Positions 1 to 12,743 of a DNA stretch of 64,000 nt are shown here, piece after piece. The notes under the pieces were generated by a model, which did no database searches, was not told the DNA's origin, and was given only the letters and a program-made list of their open reading frames with translations. This DNA comes from Archegozetes longisetosus (Eukaryota > Arthropoda > Arachnida > Sarcoptiformes > Trhypochthoniidae). Position numbers and translations under genes: made by a program. The stretch covers positions 51,868-115,867 of the forward strand of contig JAEMBT020000099.1 in assembly GCA_018873245.2 (NCBI GenBank). The letters are read 5' to 3'. Numbering within the stretch: the stretch's first letter is position 1; every line of letters starts with the position of its first letter.

Positions 1-3000
1 GATAAGCAATCACTGATAAGCTATCTGTGAATTTCAATGTTGAATTTTACTCATTCTATCTTCCATTAGTAATTTTATAAAAATTGTCCTTAAATAAGCA
101 GATTATTTCTGAAAGCTAAACACTACAAAGGTGATTCAAAAATATTAGTATAAGAATATATAGGAATGCAATCAGATTAAGTTTTATTTGTTCTTCAATA
201 CAGTCCACTCTAATTCCAATAGATGGTCCAATAGATTAAGGATTAAATATGTTAAGATAAGAAGGAATTACATTGAATAACAATAAATAAAAGTATGTAT
301 GTATGATTCCATACAAGGCTATGAATTTTTGAGTCACCTCCGTAGCAATACAAATCTTATAACTGAACAATACGTTTATTGTCCATATTGCTTATCGTTT
401 TTTCTTAATTATAAAAGGTTCAAAATCAGGTTCTTAATCGTTCACATTATTATTGATAATTTTTCCCAATATGATCGAGGTAAAAAGCTTTTTAATGCGT
501 TTTCAGTTGGTTTCCTAGTGAACGCTCAATATTCAACAATATCGATGTCAGTTCCCTGAACTTTTAAGACTCTTACGAATGAACCTAAATAAAATACCAA
601 GTTTTACTTTCATAAGAGAACCTTTTAACACGCTCAAAGATACTTTATATACATATAACTTGAATTAAGTTATTTTCGATAAAGAACTTTTATTTATGGA
701 GTCTGTTGAAGATGAAGTGAATATATGCAAAGATAAATGACTCATCTACTCGTCTTCTGATCAACCTGCCCGAATCTGCACAAATTGTAAATGGTATTTC
801 TTGCGCTGCTGAAAGTTATACAATTGTTGAACATGAGGTGCAAAATATGTCACTCACATAAACAATTATCTTCAAATGTTGAAGGACATTGATAACTAGT
901 TTGAGGTGTTGATGAATGAAGAATCACTGCGATGTTTTATCAAGAATTCTCTCATTCCAAATGGTCAAGCATAATTTCTCCGAAAGTCATCTCAAATGAA
1001 ATATATTTTCGCTTAAATCTCATGCATAGTGTATAATTCTTGTTAAATAAATCTATCCTTAGTAATGAATTATCTTGATTATAAACATCATTCCATGTGT
1101 GAATTTACTATAAGCTCTAACCACTAAAATGGAATAAAAATTCATATTTTCTGTTGAAGAAACAATAATACTAGACCTTTGAACATTTGTTCGTTTCGAC
1201 ACAGAAATTCAATGCTCGAGCCGAACCCATCACTTTGCCCCAAAACCGATCTAATTCGATCCGTTATGGACATCTAGTTTACTGTCCTAAAAATGAATCC
1301 TATAATTATAATTAATCGCTGCACATGTGTTAGGCGTTATAAAAGTGTCTGCTTGATTTTCATTTAAATGAGATAGCAAATCTTTATTCCGACTATCTAC
1401 GCTCACCAGTAAGCTCACTATCAAATTTCAAAATTGCAATATTGGCATTCATTTTATCGTTTTAACAATTTAACAAAATTGTGTTTAGCCAAATTATTTT
1501 TGAGAACTAGACACTAACAATACAAGTGATACGTCCGTAACTAAATACTTCTCTCGTTCTTTGAATTTTCTATCGATGCTTCTTAATAGAAAAAAGTTCA
1601 AAACCGGCTTCTTTATTGTTCACATTATTATTCATAAATATTTCTATCAATATGAATGTGACATAAAGGTTTTGAAATACATTCTCAGTTGGTTTCCTAG
1701 TGAACGCTCGGTATTCAACAATATTGATATCAAATTTTCGAAGTTTTAAGACTCACGAATAAACCTAGTTAAGTAACAAATCTTATTCTTAAAAGAAGAC
1801 CTTCTAACAAACAAAAAATGCTTTCACATACATATAACTTGAATTAAGCTTCTTGGATCATTGTTCATTGGGTTTATTGAAGACGATGAGGTGAACAAAT
1901 GCCAATATAAATAACTCACCATTCTATGTATACCCGGACTGATGTATAATAAGTAACTGAATTGGAAATAATCAGCATGGTTAACCGAAAATTAATAGCT
2001 ATACATTGTATTCTTCGCGTTCTTTCGAACTTGAATACCTGTATAAAACTATTTAAGCAGAGTTTAATTTTGCAATAATCTTTCATATTGTGTTTTGGCA
2101 TTTCGAAAGTTTAAAGAACACAATTCTTTCCATTTGAGTGAATAGAATCAATTTTTAAAACATTATTGAGTATCTGGAGCATGACTAATGGCGGTTCGTG
2201 ATAAACTTGAGATCAGAAACCTTTCTCTTTAATACTCTAAGTACTTTTGTGCTGAGATTTGTTAATGAATGAGTCAATAAAGTAAGAAATGCACTATGAT
2301 TGTTTTCCAGAAATCTACATTTAACAATGAGGGTCAGCAGTTTTGAAAAATTCATAACTCGGCCGTCAGCATGTACCGCTGGATATTTTAATAGGTCAAA
2401 AATCCGTAGAACTTGTACATGACGATTTTTCTAGCATTAATCTCTCCCAGAATTATTGAATATGAGATACCAAGCTTTTGTGGTAATTCGTGAACAAGTA
2501 TTTTCAAATGCGTTACCATTTTCAATCTTGAAAGACACTGATATCTATTTTGAAATGTTAATGAATGACGAATTTCTGCAAGTTTTACCAAGAATTCTAC
2601 TGATATCAAAAATTCAAGCAATTTCTTTAACATTCATAATGAATGGAATATACTTTTACGTAAATTGTGCGCATAGTATATGATTCTTATTTAAAAAACT
2701 CCTTAGTATTTAATTAAGTGTTCGCTATGAAACTGTTTGCTTGAATTGCAATTAAATTAGATAGCGGATATATATTCCAACAACTCTACTCTCTCACTTT
2801 TACTCAAAATTTTAATATTGACATACAGTTTATCTTTTTAGTAATGTAACAAAACTTTGCTCAACCAGATCATTTCACGAAAGGAAACACTAACAATACG
2901 AGTGATCCATTCATGACTTAGTCCTCCCTTTTCTCTGTATATTCTTCTAATATATCTTAATGATAAATAATTCGAAGCCAGGTTCGTGATCGTTCACATG

Positions 3001-5330
3001 ATTATCCATAAGTTTTGTCAGTATGGATGGGGCAAAAAGGTTTTGAAATACACTTTTAATTGGTCTCCTAGTGAATGGCTAGTATTGAACAAAATCGATA
3101 TCATCTTTCCGAACTTTTAAGACTAACAAATAAACCTAAAAAGGATATCAAATTCCAATCTCAAAATGAAACCTTTTAACATGCCTAAAGATGATTTCAT
3201 ATACATCAAATTCGAGTTATTTTTGATAACGAATTGTTGTTCATTGAAATTTCGTCGAAAATTCTGAGCAGAATAAACGTAGAAATAAAGGACTCAACAT
3301 CGCACGTATACCAGGATTGAAGTATAAGAAATAATTGGTTTGAAAATAACATAATTAACAGAAACTTATTAACCGAACATCAGATTTTGGCATTCTTTCA
3401 AATTTGAACACATATAAGAGACTAAACAGACTTTTTATTGTGCAATAAATTCACAGTCTGATTAAGATTTGACGTTTCAAATGTTAAAGAACACATTGCT
3501 TCACATTTGAGCGATTTGATTGGAAATTTTTAAATCCTTTTGATTAAAAAGAATTGGGTTTGTGGCGAATTCATAATAATTCTGAAACCAGAGGTTTTGT
3601 CTTTAATACCATACATATTTTTGTAATGAGATTTTTAATGGATAAGTGAAGTCAAAAACGCACTGATTGTTTTCTAGATATCCAGATTTCACTATAAGTG
3701 TCAGCAGGTTTTGATTATTCATAACTCGGCCCTGTCGGCCTGTATTGCTCGACTACTTATCAACGTGCCAGAATTCACAATCTTGTAGATGGTACTTTTT
3801 CAAGAATTAAAGGCTCTAATGCAATTATTGAATATGAGATGCAAAGTTCTTTTGTTATTCACGAACCGTTATTTTTAAAAGCACTATCATTCTCATGTCC
3901 GATCTTGAAAAACATTGATATCTATTTTAAATGGTGGTAATAAATGAATATTTTTGACATTTTATCAAGAATTATACTGACTTCCAATACCCAAGCATAA
4001 TTTCGTCAACCGTCATATTAAATGGAATATATTCTCTCTTAAATTTCATACAAAGCATATGATTCGTGTTAAAAGAAATATCCTTAGTAATGAATTATCT
4101 TGATTATAAATATTACTCTATATATTGTCGTATTATGTGCTCTAGCCTTAAAATTGAATAAAAGATCATTATATTGAAGCCAGACCAAAACTAGACCTTT
4201 GACCGTTTGTTCGTTCCGGTAGCGAAGTTCAATGCTCCAGTCCAACCCGTCATTTTTGTTTCCGAAACCAATCCAACTTGATTCGTTATAAACATAGTTT
4301 ACTATTCTAAAAATAAATCCTATAATTGCACTAGGTTTAAAACGTATTAAGTTTTCGCTATGAAACTGCTTGATTTGCAGTTAAATGAGATAGCAAATAT
4401 ATATTCTAACTCTATTTTCTCACTAACGAACTAACTTTCGAATTTTTAATGTTAACATATATTTTATCATTTTGGTGATTTAACAAAACATTGGTCAATC
4501 AGATTATTTCTGAAGACTTAACACTAACACTACGAGTGATCCGTCCATAACATTCCTTGTTTTCTGTATTTTCTACTAGCGTTTCTTAATGATAAATATT
4601 TCGAAATCACCGTCTTAATTTGTTCATATTATTCATGTTTATCAATATGAATGAGGCAAAAATGGTTTTGAAATACGTTTCTATTGGTTTCCTAGTGAAC
4701 GCTCGATATCTAACCATATTGATATCAATTTCCTAAGCTTTTAAGGCTCTGGTAAATAAATCTAGATATCAAATTTTACTTTCAAAAGAAACCTTTTAAC
4801 ACACCAAAGGATACTTCCATATGCATATAACTCAAATTGAGTTGTTTTTGATAACAAACTTGCTCGTTGAGGTCGTTGAAGATGAAGTGAAAAATGCAAA
4901 ACATAAATCACCAGTATATATGCACCAGAATTGGTGTATAAAAATAATTGACTTGAAAATAATCAACATCGTTAACGGAAACTTAATAACCACACACCAA
5001 ACAGATTCTGCGCAGTCTTTTGAATTTAAATACCTATAAGAGACTAGTTAGATTTTTCATTTATATCCCATTTTTCACAATGATTGATGTTTCAAGAGTT
5101 TAAAAAGCATGTTACTTTACATTTGAGCGATTTGGTTGAAAATGTTTAAATCATTATTGATAATGTAGATTTGCCCTATGGCGAATTCTTAAAGTTCTTC
5201 AAGCGCAAACTTTTCTCTATCTTGCATTGCATATATTTGTGCTGAAATTTACTTTTAGATAAATGGATACGAATTCTGATAGAGCGCAGACTAAGTATAT
5301 CAAACTTTTAAACTTTTAATAACCATAAAT
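1..5330 (+). repeat. Tandem array of 1.2-1.6 kb degenerate units (left arm)
   Basis: At least four diverged head-to-tail copies are present. The anchor GGTTTCCTAGTGAACGCTC, or a close variant, occurs at 509, 1691, 3062 and 4686, giving spacings of 1182, 1371 and 1624 bp. A second anchor (GAACGAACAAA followed by CAAAGG in reverse orientation) lies near 1190 and 4210. Short open frames at 299-559, 1561-1749, 2456-2683 and 4821-5039 share diverged peptide similarity because they lie in the repeated unit. None has a recognisable domain and I do not call them genes. The array may be decayed copies of the neighbouring chemoreceptor locus. Confidence 0.75.
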
Positions 5331-5335
5331 TTTAA

Positions 5336-6549
5336 TTGAATTCCAGATTTGAAATCTACCTGAGTGACTCTGTGATCATGTTGAACAACTTGTTACTAAT
5401 ATATGGCCTAGAAAACTTTGATAAACGAATAGTTAATTGGATTTTCTCCATGTTAACTTTACTGTCCATATGTTTTATGATAATAAAATTCACACTAATT
5501 ATTAGAATCGAAGACACTATTAATTTAACTCTAATTAAAGTTCTGCTTTGCTTTACTGCGATATTAAGTTTCATGTCTTATATGTATATCAAGATGAAAT
5601 TTCCGATGATATCAAGCTTGAGAATAAAACTCGACAGTTATACCAATTATTTATTCAGAACCAAATCCTATGAATATTCAACATCATATTCAACAATACT
5701 AGCGATAATTGTTATGATAAGTGTAACAGTTTTTACATTTCTGTTTCGTGATAATTACCATCATGTGAAGAAAGTATTCGAAGGACTGATCGAACACTTG
5801 AAATATAAAAAGATTTTACAAACCAATGACTTAAGTCTGATATTCAACTGTACCTTTAATTTTGGCTGGAAAATAACTCTACAGTTAATTCATTATGACA
5901 TTTATAGAAAATATTTATCGATATTAAAGTTGTTTAATAAACAACTTAAGAGACGAATAGGAATGCCAACTGTTAATGTTATTGATTCAACTCATCGAAC
6001 AGTTCTCGATTTCATCCATATTAAGAATAATATTAATAAAAATGTGTATTATATTAAGTATTTCATTAAAATAGATATAATTGCATTCTTCATACTCTAT
6101 CTATCCTTATGTATAGATTCATTAATTATCTTAAATTTTTACTCATTGCTAATACTTTTCTGTTTAATTTTTTATTTTATTCCTATCATGTTTTTCTTCA
6201 GTCGATTTCGGCTCAAGTTAAGTTTAATGAAAACTTAACCAAAATTCTGATCAACAATTGGGGCGATATTATTACTAAAGATATGACAAAAGTCCATTGG
6301 ATTATTCTAAAAGAACGAGTGATCACTTTGAAAATCTTTCTGTAGCTCGTGTATAAAACTGGAATATTAGTTAAAGAACACTTTGATTCTATTTTGATTC
6401 TATTATGTTCAATGTATATTTTCAGAAATATTTTGCAAACTATAGAAGGATTTTTCTGTATTCCTATTCATTGTTCATATAAAAACATCAAAAATAAAAG
6501 TATTTACAACATAAGTATTAGACTTGCTTTAAACATGAATTTACACTAA
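5336..6549 (+). pseudogene. Chemoreceptor-like multi-pass membrane protein, left-arm copy, broken
   Basis: An open frame of 300 codons (5336-6238) has no ATG at its start. A plausible splice acceptor (TTGAATTCCAG) ends at 5346, so this looks like an internal exon. Hydrophobic helices lie near residues 36-55, 63-85, 122-140 and 245-290, with a cytosolic-type basic loop near residues 200-215. The layout resembles arthropod gustatory receptors, but no diagnostic TYhhhhhQF tail is visible, so the family is inferred. The frame is lost in a run of six T at 6167-6172; the right-arm copy has seven T and stays open there. A stop (TAG) precedes a further hydrophobic stretch at 6349-6549. A decayed relative lies at 27850-28960. 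Confidence 0.5.
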
Positions 6550-6559
6550 TCTATTTTGA

Positions 6560-6901
6560 TTTAAATGCAAAATCATATTGAATCACAATTCGTGCTAAAA
6601 ATCATTCTTTAGGTACAAGTTAAAAGTGCTGAGGCTTACCTAATTTTATCTGCCTTATGTTCGATAAGTGAACTGGACACAGATTTTACGCAAACTGCGA
6701 ACTTTGTTTATAAAATGAAAACTTATACAAAGTTTATAATGTTTGAGTTGAATGTAAAGTTGAAACTACTTTGATAGCTCACTTTTGTCCGAGTTTGGCA
6801 AGTTGACTGTTGGAATTTCTTCACTGTTTTATATGGTGCGCCAGTTACTTATGAAATGTTTCTAGAAATAGCTATTGTTGTCACTAAATGACTAATAAAT
6901 A
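6560..6901. other. Unannotated AT-rich interval (left arm)
   Basis: This stretch lies between the chemoreceptor-like pseudogene and the mariner remnant. No open frame of note, no repeat and no RNA structure was recognised. The mirror interval is 19484-19830. Confidence 0.5.
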
Positions 6902-7810
6902 AGGCACATTTAATATCTAGGATTAGATTTTTTTGTACTGTTCGGCGCTTTCACGAGGCAGCTATTTCAATGTTGAAACTTTTGGAATTTGTCTTAGACA
7001 TTATTTTCGAGTTCTAAACTTATTTCATTAATGTTTGCATTATTTTACTCATGAGTCGAAAAGAAAATGAGGCTCATGCTAAAAAATTGTGCAATTCTAT
7101 AAAATCAATGAAGGATTGGGTAATCGCGTAGCAAAAAGATCATCTCTGTTGGCATTTTATGGCCGAAGGCACTCACAGGCAATACTAACAATTATAAACC
7201 GTTTTAATGGAAGAGGGAATTTTGAATATTTGATAGTGGCAGAAAACCAATTGATCGAGCTATTGATCAGTCTGGAAATGTGAGCGAACTTCACATTTCT
7301 GAGCAAACTATTACTGGTGATACGCATCTAAATGAGTGTTTGATTAAAAGATCATTTATTCACAAACACCACAATTTCAATGATATTCTGCTTTGACCAG
7401 ATTTAGCGACAGTGCCTTGTCATAGAGGTGTACAGTCATGTGCTCATTCGCAAAACAAGATTTTGTTAAAATTTAGTTATCGCCAAATGTGCCACAGGTG
7501 TGACTTATTGAGTGATATTGGGTGTAATGTCTGAAAGAATATGTCAAACGAAAAGTTCAACCAAAAATTTGGTCGGTTTCAAGCTTATATGCCAAATTTT
7601 CTGTTAGTCAAAAATTTGCACAAACTATAATGAATACTTAAAGGTTAAAATCGCGCGCGATAGGCTACGCAGATGTCTTTGCCCCATTCAATTTGACAAA
7701 ATAATTTTTAATATCTGTATAATATGCATTTAAATTTCTGTATTGATATCTTAACTACTTTGAATTTTATATAATAAATCTAAATGTAACCCTAGGTATT
7801 AGATGTGCCT
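6902..7810 (+). mobile_element. Tc1/mariner-type remnant with TA target duplication (left arm)
   Basis: Terminal inverted repeats of about 24 bp match with three differences: AGGCACATTTAATATCTAGG at the left end and the complement of AGGCACATCTAATACCTAGG at the right. Each end is flanked by TA (6900-6901 and 7811-7812), the hallmark of Tc1/mariner insertion. Inside, on the plus strand, the reading around 7357-7420 resembles the mariner transposase core before the second catalytic Asp: HKHHNFNDIL, then a TGA stop at 7394-7396 where the family usually has Trp, then PDLA. Several frameshifts follow. At 909 bp the element is shorter than a typical mariner and cannot encode an active enzyme. Confidence 0.75.
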
Positions 7811-8044
7811 TAATTCAGAACATATTGGCAGTGTTTTCATAGATTTAAATTTCTATTTCTAGAAAGTCCCGCTAAAATTTAGCCTAAGAAGTCACAAGTA
7901 TTCATAATCTATAACTGAAGTTATACAACAAAGAGAAATTGAAATATAACTATTCCGTGAGATCAAAATCAAGGATTTGCTTTTGGCCTGTCCGCTGTTT
8001 GAAGAAATAAGGTTAAAACATAAATTTATGAAGTTGACAAAGCC
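7811..8044. other. Unannotated interval (left arm)
   Basis: AT-rich sequence between two mobile elements, with no recognised feature. The mirror is 18342-18576. Confidence 0.4.
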
Positions 8045-9177
8045 AATATTAAACTCAGTTTATGCTGTTTCGTTGCTAATAAAAAGGGGAATTGAGCGTA
8101 TACATATTAGCGTAATATAAAATATTGGTTTTAGTTAACTTACTCAGCATAATCTAACATTGTAACAGGCCGCTACTATTTAGTTAGTCGCTCGCATTTA
8201 ACGAAACAAATAGTCATAATCTATTTTCATTATTTGACCTTTAATGACCTTGAAAACGGTTTTTGCAATTATATCTCCATAAATTAAATTTAAAGCTTAA
8301 TGAATTTGATAAAAGTGCAAAACCGTTTTCAAGGTCATTCAGGGTCAAATAATGAAAATAGATTATTTGTAGAGATTTGTTCGTTAATGAGCGAGACTAA
8401 CTAAATAGTAGTGGCCTGTTACAATGTTAGATTATGCTGAGTTAGTTAACTAAAACCAATATTTTATATTACGCTAATATATGTTAATCGCTATTGTTCA
8501 GAAGCTTTACGTCATCTTTTCTTGATTGGTCTGGAATTTCATGTTTATTCCGATTAGATCAAGTTCAGATTTCGCTGTTTTCCTGCTCAGAAAATGTACC
8601 TTCTCTAGGGAACACATTTTTGGAACATTTGTAGATTACAGGCTAGTTTTGCTTGAATATATCATGAGTGCTTTTACCTATAATGATGTACATAGTACAG
8701 TTGAAATCGTCTCATCAAGTTGAATCGAAAGATGCTGAGACCATTTGTCTATGTCTACAGATAGCCGAGTTTTGTTATTTGACCTTGATGATCTCGGGAT
8801 TGGTATCAACTTTCACACTTCGAGACGAGTTCAACAATATATGTATTATTTGGGTAAAATAGCTTTAGATTATTCCCAAGTTTGTCATCCTTGTGCCGTG
8901 GCTTAGTTGCTGTAGTGCTTCTCGTTAAGCGCTCCCAACAAGTTCCCCCAAATCCTAAATTAGAGTACAAACAGCTTTTTCTGCGGCCATGCAACAGTTG
9001 GATGCTATTTACGAGGGTACGCATCGCTGATAACATAACAATAAAAGCTCCTGCCTGAACCAAAGCATCACTCACGCAACAGTTCTTGGCTCGTGAGCCT
9101 GATTTAAGAGTCACTCTAAGCGTCGCTCAATTCCCTTTGTTATTAGCAACGACACAATATAAACTGAGTTTAATATT
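8045..9177. mobile_element. Inverted-repeat element with a nested MITE (left arm)
   Basis: About 53 bp at 8045-8098 (AATATTAAACTCAGTTTAT ... AATTGAGCG) recur inverted at 9124-9177, framing 1133 bp. The interior next to the left repeat is a separate inverted-repeat MITE (8100-8486). The rest (8490-9120) has short open frames with no recognised domain, such as 9114-8806 on the minus strand. No clear target duplication was identified. The same element is mirrored at 17229-18341. Confidence 0.6.
8100..8486. mobile_element. Palindromic MITE carrying AGGTCA direct repeats (left arm)
   Basis: The two halves are near-perfect reverse complements: ACATATTAGCGTAATATAAA at 8102 returns inverted at the right end, with arms of roughly 150-180 bp. 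The inner parts hold TGACCTTTAATGACCT (8235-8250) and AGGTCATTCAGGGTCA (8332-8347), each a pair of AGGTCA-like half-sites with a 4-bp gap. No coding capacity. It is inserted directly inside the left end of the 8045-9177 element. The mirror copy (17930-18290) has small deletions. Confidence 0.75.
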
Positions 9178-9330
9178 TATGGTGGCCCAAATCCTTCATC
9201 ACTTTCCACTTTTCATTTTCACTTTGCAAATCCTTTTGTACTGATAACATACGATATGATTCTAATATATTGAATCGTTACAGCTATAAAGCGAGTGCAC
9301 CCCAATTCTTTAACACACAATCACAGAATG

Positions 9331-9985
9331 TAAGTGATGACTATTTCAAACTCAATTGACCAACGGACGTCAGCCGATGGTCAATTTTACTTCAATTAAC
9401 CTACGGAAGTATCCGATAGTCATTTTCAACTCAGATGGCCTACAGGAAATAATCGATGACCACTTTGGATTCAGATGACTTACGGGAAGTGGTCAGTTGC
9501 CATTTCCATATCAGATGATTTACGGAAGGAAACCAATGGCCATTTTAAGCTCAGATGGCCTACGGAAAATAATCGATGACCATTTTTGATTCAGATGACC
9601 TACGGAGAGCAACCAATGGCCATTTTAGATTCATGTGACCTACGGGGAAGTAATCGATAAGCAGTTTGGATTTAGATGTCCTAAGGGAAGTAATCGATGA
9701 CTACTTTGAATTCAGATGACCTATGAAAAGTAGCCGATGATCATTTTTAACTCAGATGACCCACGGAAATAACTGATGGCCATTTCCATATCAGATGATT
9801 TACAGAAGGCAACCGATGGCCACTTTAGATTCAAGTGACTTACGGAAAGTAATCGGTGACCATTTTTAATTCATGTAACCTACGGAAAGTAACCGGTGAC
9901 TATTTCCAATTCAGATAAACTACGGAAGGTAGCCGATAACCTTTTTCAATTCAGATGACCTACAGGAAGTGACTGAAATTCCTGG
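9331..9985 (+). repeat. 40-bp satellite array, about 16 units (left arm)
   Basis: Diverged 40-bp units are arranged head to tail. A typical unit runs TCAGATGACCTACGGAAAGT followed by AATCGATGACCATTTTTAAT. Units differ by a few substitutions and 1-bp indels. There is no spacer diversity as in CRISPR; the whole period is repeated. The array ends just outside the Tigger element boundary at 10006. The mirror is 16412-17070. Confidence 0.9.
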
Positions 9986-10200
9986 ATTCAGTAAACTCAA
10001 ACTTATACACTGAAACCTTTAAAAGTTGGGCAACTACGGGCGAAATTTTAGTGCCCAACTTATAAAGGTGCCCAAATTTTGAAAAAAAAGCTTCAAAATT
10101 TTTTAATTAATGTATTTATTAAATTTAAGAAATACTTATTTTATGCAAATCTTAAATTGATAAAAGCATAAAAGATATCCAATTTATACATTTAAAAATT

Positions 10201-10931
10201 AGATTGCACGATATAATATCGCCGACAAAATATCGCTTCTCAAAAATATCGCGCGACAATATCGCCGACAAAATATCGCTACTCAAAGATATCGCGCGAC
10301 ATAATATCGCGTATAAAAAATATCGTCAGACAAAATACCTTTAGATCGTAAAAAATTAAAAATTAAAAGTATGAACTTCTGTAAAAATATGAATTATGCT
10401 ATAGTTGTGCACAATTGGCATCAGAGGCATTTAAAACGGATGTTCTGATAAAGGAATTTCTTTAATAAAAAAATAATCACAAACGATAGATAATCGATAA
10501 GAACAGAAAATTATATGAAAAATAGATAATTACATGTTATAAAATACATGCTGAAAATGAATTATTTAAACGTAATAAAAACTATAAAACATACAAAATA
10601 AAAACTAACTGATTAAAATTTTAAAACGAAATGTTATTAGCAATTCCAAGCAAATATTCATTGACGGTTCTGTTTCCAAAATCCTTAATCACATTTTCAA
10701 TGCATTGTGCGGGATCGAGGTATTTCTTCCTTTAAGGGCGAGGCGCACCACCAGATAGAAGATTAGTTATTTTATTGTAATAAAACATTTACAGTTCTGT
10801 AATATTATAGTATGTTATAGTACATTACATTACAAGTGACATTACAAGCTATTCAAAAACACTAATTCGATATTTCGTCGCTCGAGTTTTTATCGCGCGA
10901 TATTATTGCGGCGATATTATATCGTGTTACC
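10201..10931 (-). mobile_element. MULE-derived element nested in Tigger (left arm)
   Basis: The insertion is bounded by an exact 8-bp duplication TAAAAATT at 10193-10200 and 10932-10939. The inverted ends share CACGATATAATATCGCCG and continue as degenerate strings of ATATCGC/CGCGACA over about 60-140 bp. An 8-9 bp duplication with long inverted ends is typical of Mutator-like elements. On the minus strand 10755-10621 encodes what looks like the last ~45 codons of a MULE transposase. The rest is non-coding, so this is a deletion derivative. Confidence 0.75.
10621..10755 (-). pseudogene. C-terminal tail of a MULE transposase (left arm)
   Basis: On the minus strand, a Gly/Pro/Arg-rich stretch, a TAA stop, then RKKYLD and a tail ending EYLLGIANNISF followed by TAA resemble the C-terminal end of insect FLYWCH/MULE transposases, where a basic RKRKKY segment precedes a conserved YLxGIAxN end. 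The internal stop replaces a basic residue. Only this end survives. The assignment rests on recognition of the tail and the 8-bp duplication of the host element. Identical in layout to 15646-15780. Confidence 0.55.
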
Positions 10932-10951
10932 TAAAAATTATCACACAATGA

Positions 10952-12511
10952 CTATAAGTGATTAAAGTATTCATAAATAGGTTTTTCCTTTTGAAGTTTA
11001 ATTCTATTGACTTGAATTTCCGAAAATTACTTTTCCATTTCCACTGCAGCAGAGATAAGTTTTGACTCTTTAATAACAGCAAACCTTTTAATTTTATTAA
11101 TCATTTGCGCAATTTCTCCATAATTATTGCATTCTTCTTCTTCATCATTTTCTACTGTTAAATTTTCACAGTCCTCATCACTGACAACAATTGTTTCAGC
11201 ATTTTTTCTTCGGTTATTTGTACAATTAATTGATCACAATCTGATGCGGGAATATTTGATGTCTCGAAATTGTTATCAAAACTAACAAATGTTTCGGCAT
11301 AAACGCATTCATTAACAATTTTATTTTCTTTTGCATAATTAATGAGATCATTGATATTCTCACTTTCGTTGTCAATAACTGAAACTTCAGAAACAGGAAA
11401 TCGCAGTGAGAAAATGACTTTACTATTTTCTCAGCCTTAACATTACTCCACGTATTACTAATCCAATGAACAGCATCTAAAACTGTAATATCTTTGACAT
11501 CAAACTTCTTATTAGACTCAAATCGAGAAATATATTGCAAAACTTATTTCCTGTAATGTCTTTTGAATGTAATAATAATGCCGTAATCAAGAGGTTGAGT
11601 GAGAGAAGTGGTATTTGGAGGGAGAAAACAGATTTTAATATTTGACAATTCCATCTCAACATGAGAGGAACAGTTGTCCACAAAAAGTAAGACATTTCTC
11701 TTTTCCTTTACGAACTTTCGATTTAAATTTATTAACCATGCTTCAAATATCGCACCGTCATCCATGCATTACCATTACTTTTCCATATCACTGGAAGATC
11801 TTTAATTGATAAGTTCTTAAAACATCGCTGTTTAAAAAACCTATTGATCACTAACGGCATAAGTTTTTGTCCCTCAGCATTCGCACATAACAATATCGAA
11901 ACTCTTTTAGCATTTTATTTCCTTTGCATTTCTCAAATTTTTCCACCAATGATTTTTCAGGTAAAGCATGATAGAAAAGTCCGGTCTCGTCAGCATTGAA
12001 AATATCTTGAGGCTTATAGTTAGCGCATATTTGAGGCGGTTTTCCTTATAATCATTAGCAGAGACAAAATCGGCAGATTGTTGTTCACCAGAAATGACTC
12101 GAAAGACAATTTGGTTTCTACACTTGAAACATTCGAGCCATCCATTAGATGCGGTAAAATGTTGAATTTTAAAGTTTTGAGCAAATTTAAGTGCAACTTC
12201 TTGTAATATCGGTCCTGAAATCGGAATATCATACGTGCGCGCTCTCTTAAACCAATCAAATACTGCTTTATTAATCTCTTCATTTTCTGTCGATTCAATT
12301 TTCTATACTTATAATTCGGCGCATTTTCATTAAAATTATCCAAATATTCAGATGAACGCTTTTTTATGTTATACACTGTTCCTTTACTTACATTAAACTT
12401 TTCTACTGCATCTCTTTCTGAGGTACCACTCTTGAGATAATTAATCAATTCTATTTTCTTTGATAGCGGTAACTCATTAAGTTTAGTCTTCACTTTTGAT
12501 TTGTTCGACAT
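10952..12511 (-). pseudogene. Tigger/pogo (CENP-B-like) DDE transposase, left copy, inactive
   Basis: This is the mirror of 13888-15449 and carries the same frame breaks. The N-terminus (12511 downward) is a CENP-B/Psq-type helix-turn-helix with the motif SERDAVEKFNVSKGTVYNI, which would bind the terminal repeats. Farther on, the DDE catalytic core is split over other frames, with VDNCSSH near 11680 and PLDYGI near 11585. It ends at TAG on the complement of 10952. Relative to the right copy it has substitutions such as Ile for Val in the first helix. Multiple frameshifts and a stop after the RHYRK motif make it non-functional. Confidence 0.85.
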
Positions 12512-12743
12512 TTCAGTAAATTTTTGCAGAAATTATCACAATATCACAGATATGCTATTAAACAACTAATGTTGACAAATGAAAACGTGGTTTTGTCAAC
12601 TTTACGCTTAGTTAATGAAGGTCAATATATGTCAATACACGTCAATGCCCAACTTTTGCAGGCCTTGATAATGCTATTAGGGCTGCAAAAGTATGCCCAA
12701 CTTTTAAGTTATAGAGGTGCCCAACTCTTAAGTTTTCAGTGTA

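Larger units (their letters stand above)
10008..12741 (-). mobile_element. Tigger/pogo-type DNA transposon, left-arm copy
   Basis: The ends are inverted repeats beginning CACTGAAA at 10008 and ending CAGTG at 12741, with GTTGGGCA blocks repeated just inside each end. Both ends are flanked by TA (10006-10007 and 12742-12743), the target duplication of the Tc1/mariner/pogo superfamily. The transposase lies on the minus strand. The element carries a nested 731-bp MULE-derived insertion (10201-10931) between the transposase stop and the left terminal repeat. Total length is 2734 bp, matching the right-arm copy of 2738 bp. Confidence 0.9.

Noticed and set aside
299..5039. Several 60-86 codon frames in the left tandem array as small genes
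   Set aside because: They recur with frameshifted and diverged relatives in each unit, mostly lack proper starts and show no domain; they are by-products of AT-rich repeats.
8806..9114. 102-codon frame present in both palindrome arms
   Set aside because: Its presence in both arms is explained by the duplication; no domain is recognised and it lies inside an inverted-repeat element.
9331..9985. Regular short repeats resembling a CRISPR array
   Set aside because: The whole 40-bp period is repeated with no unique spacers, and the context is eukaryotic; it is a satellite.
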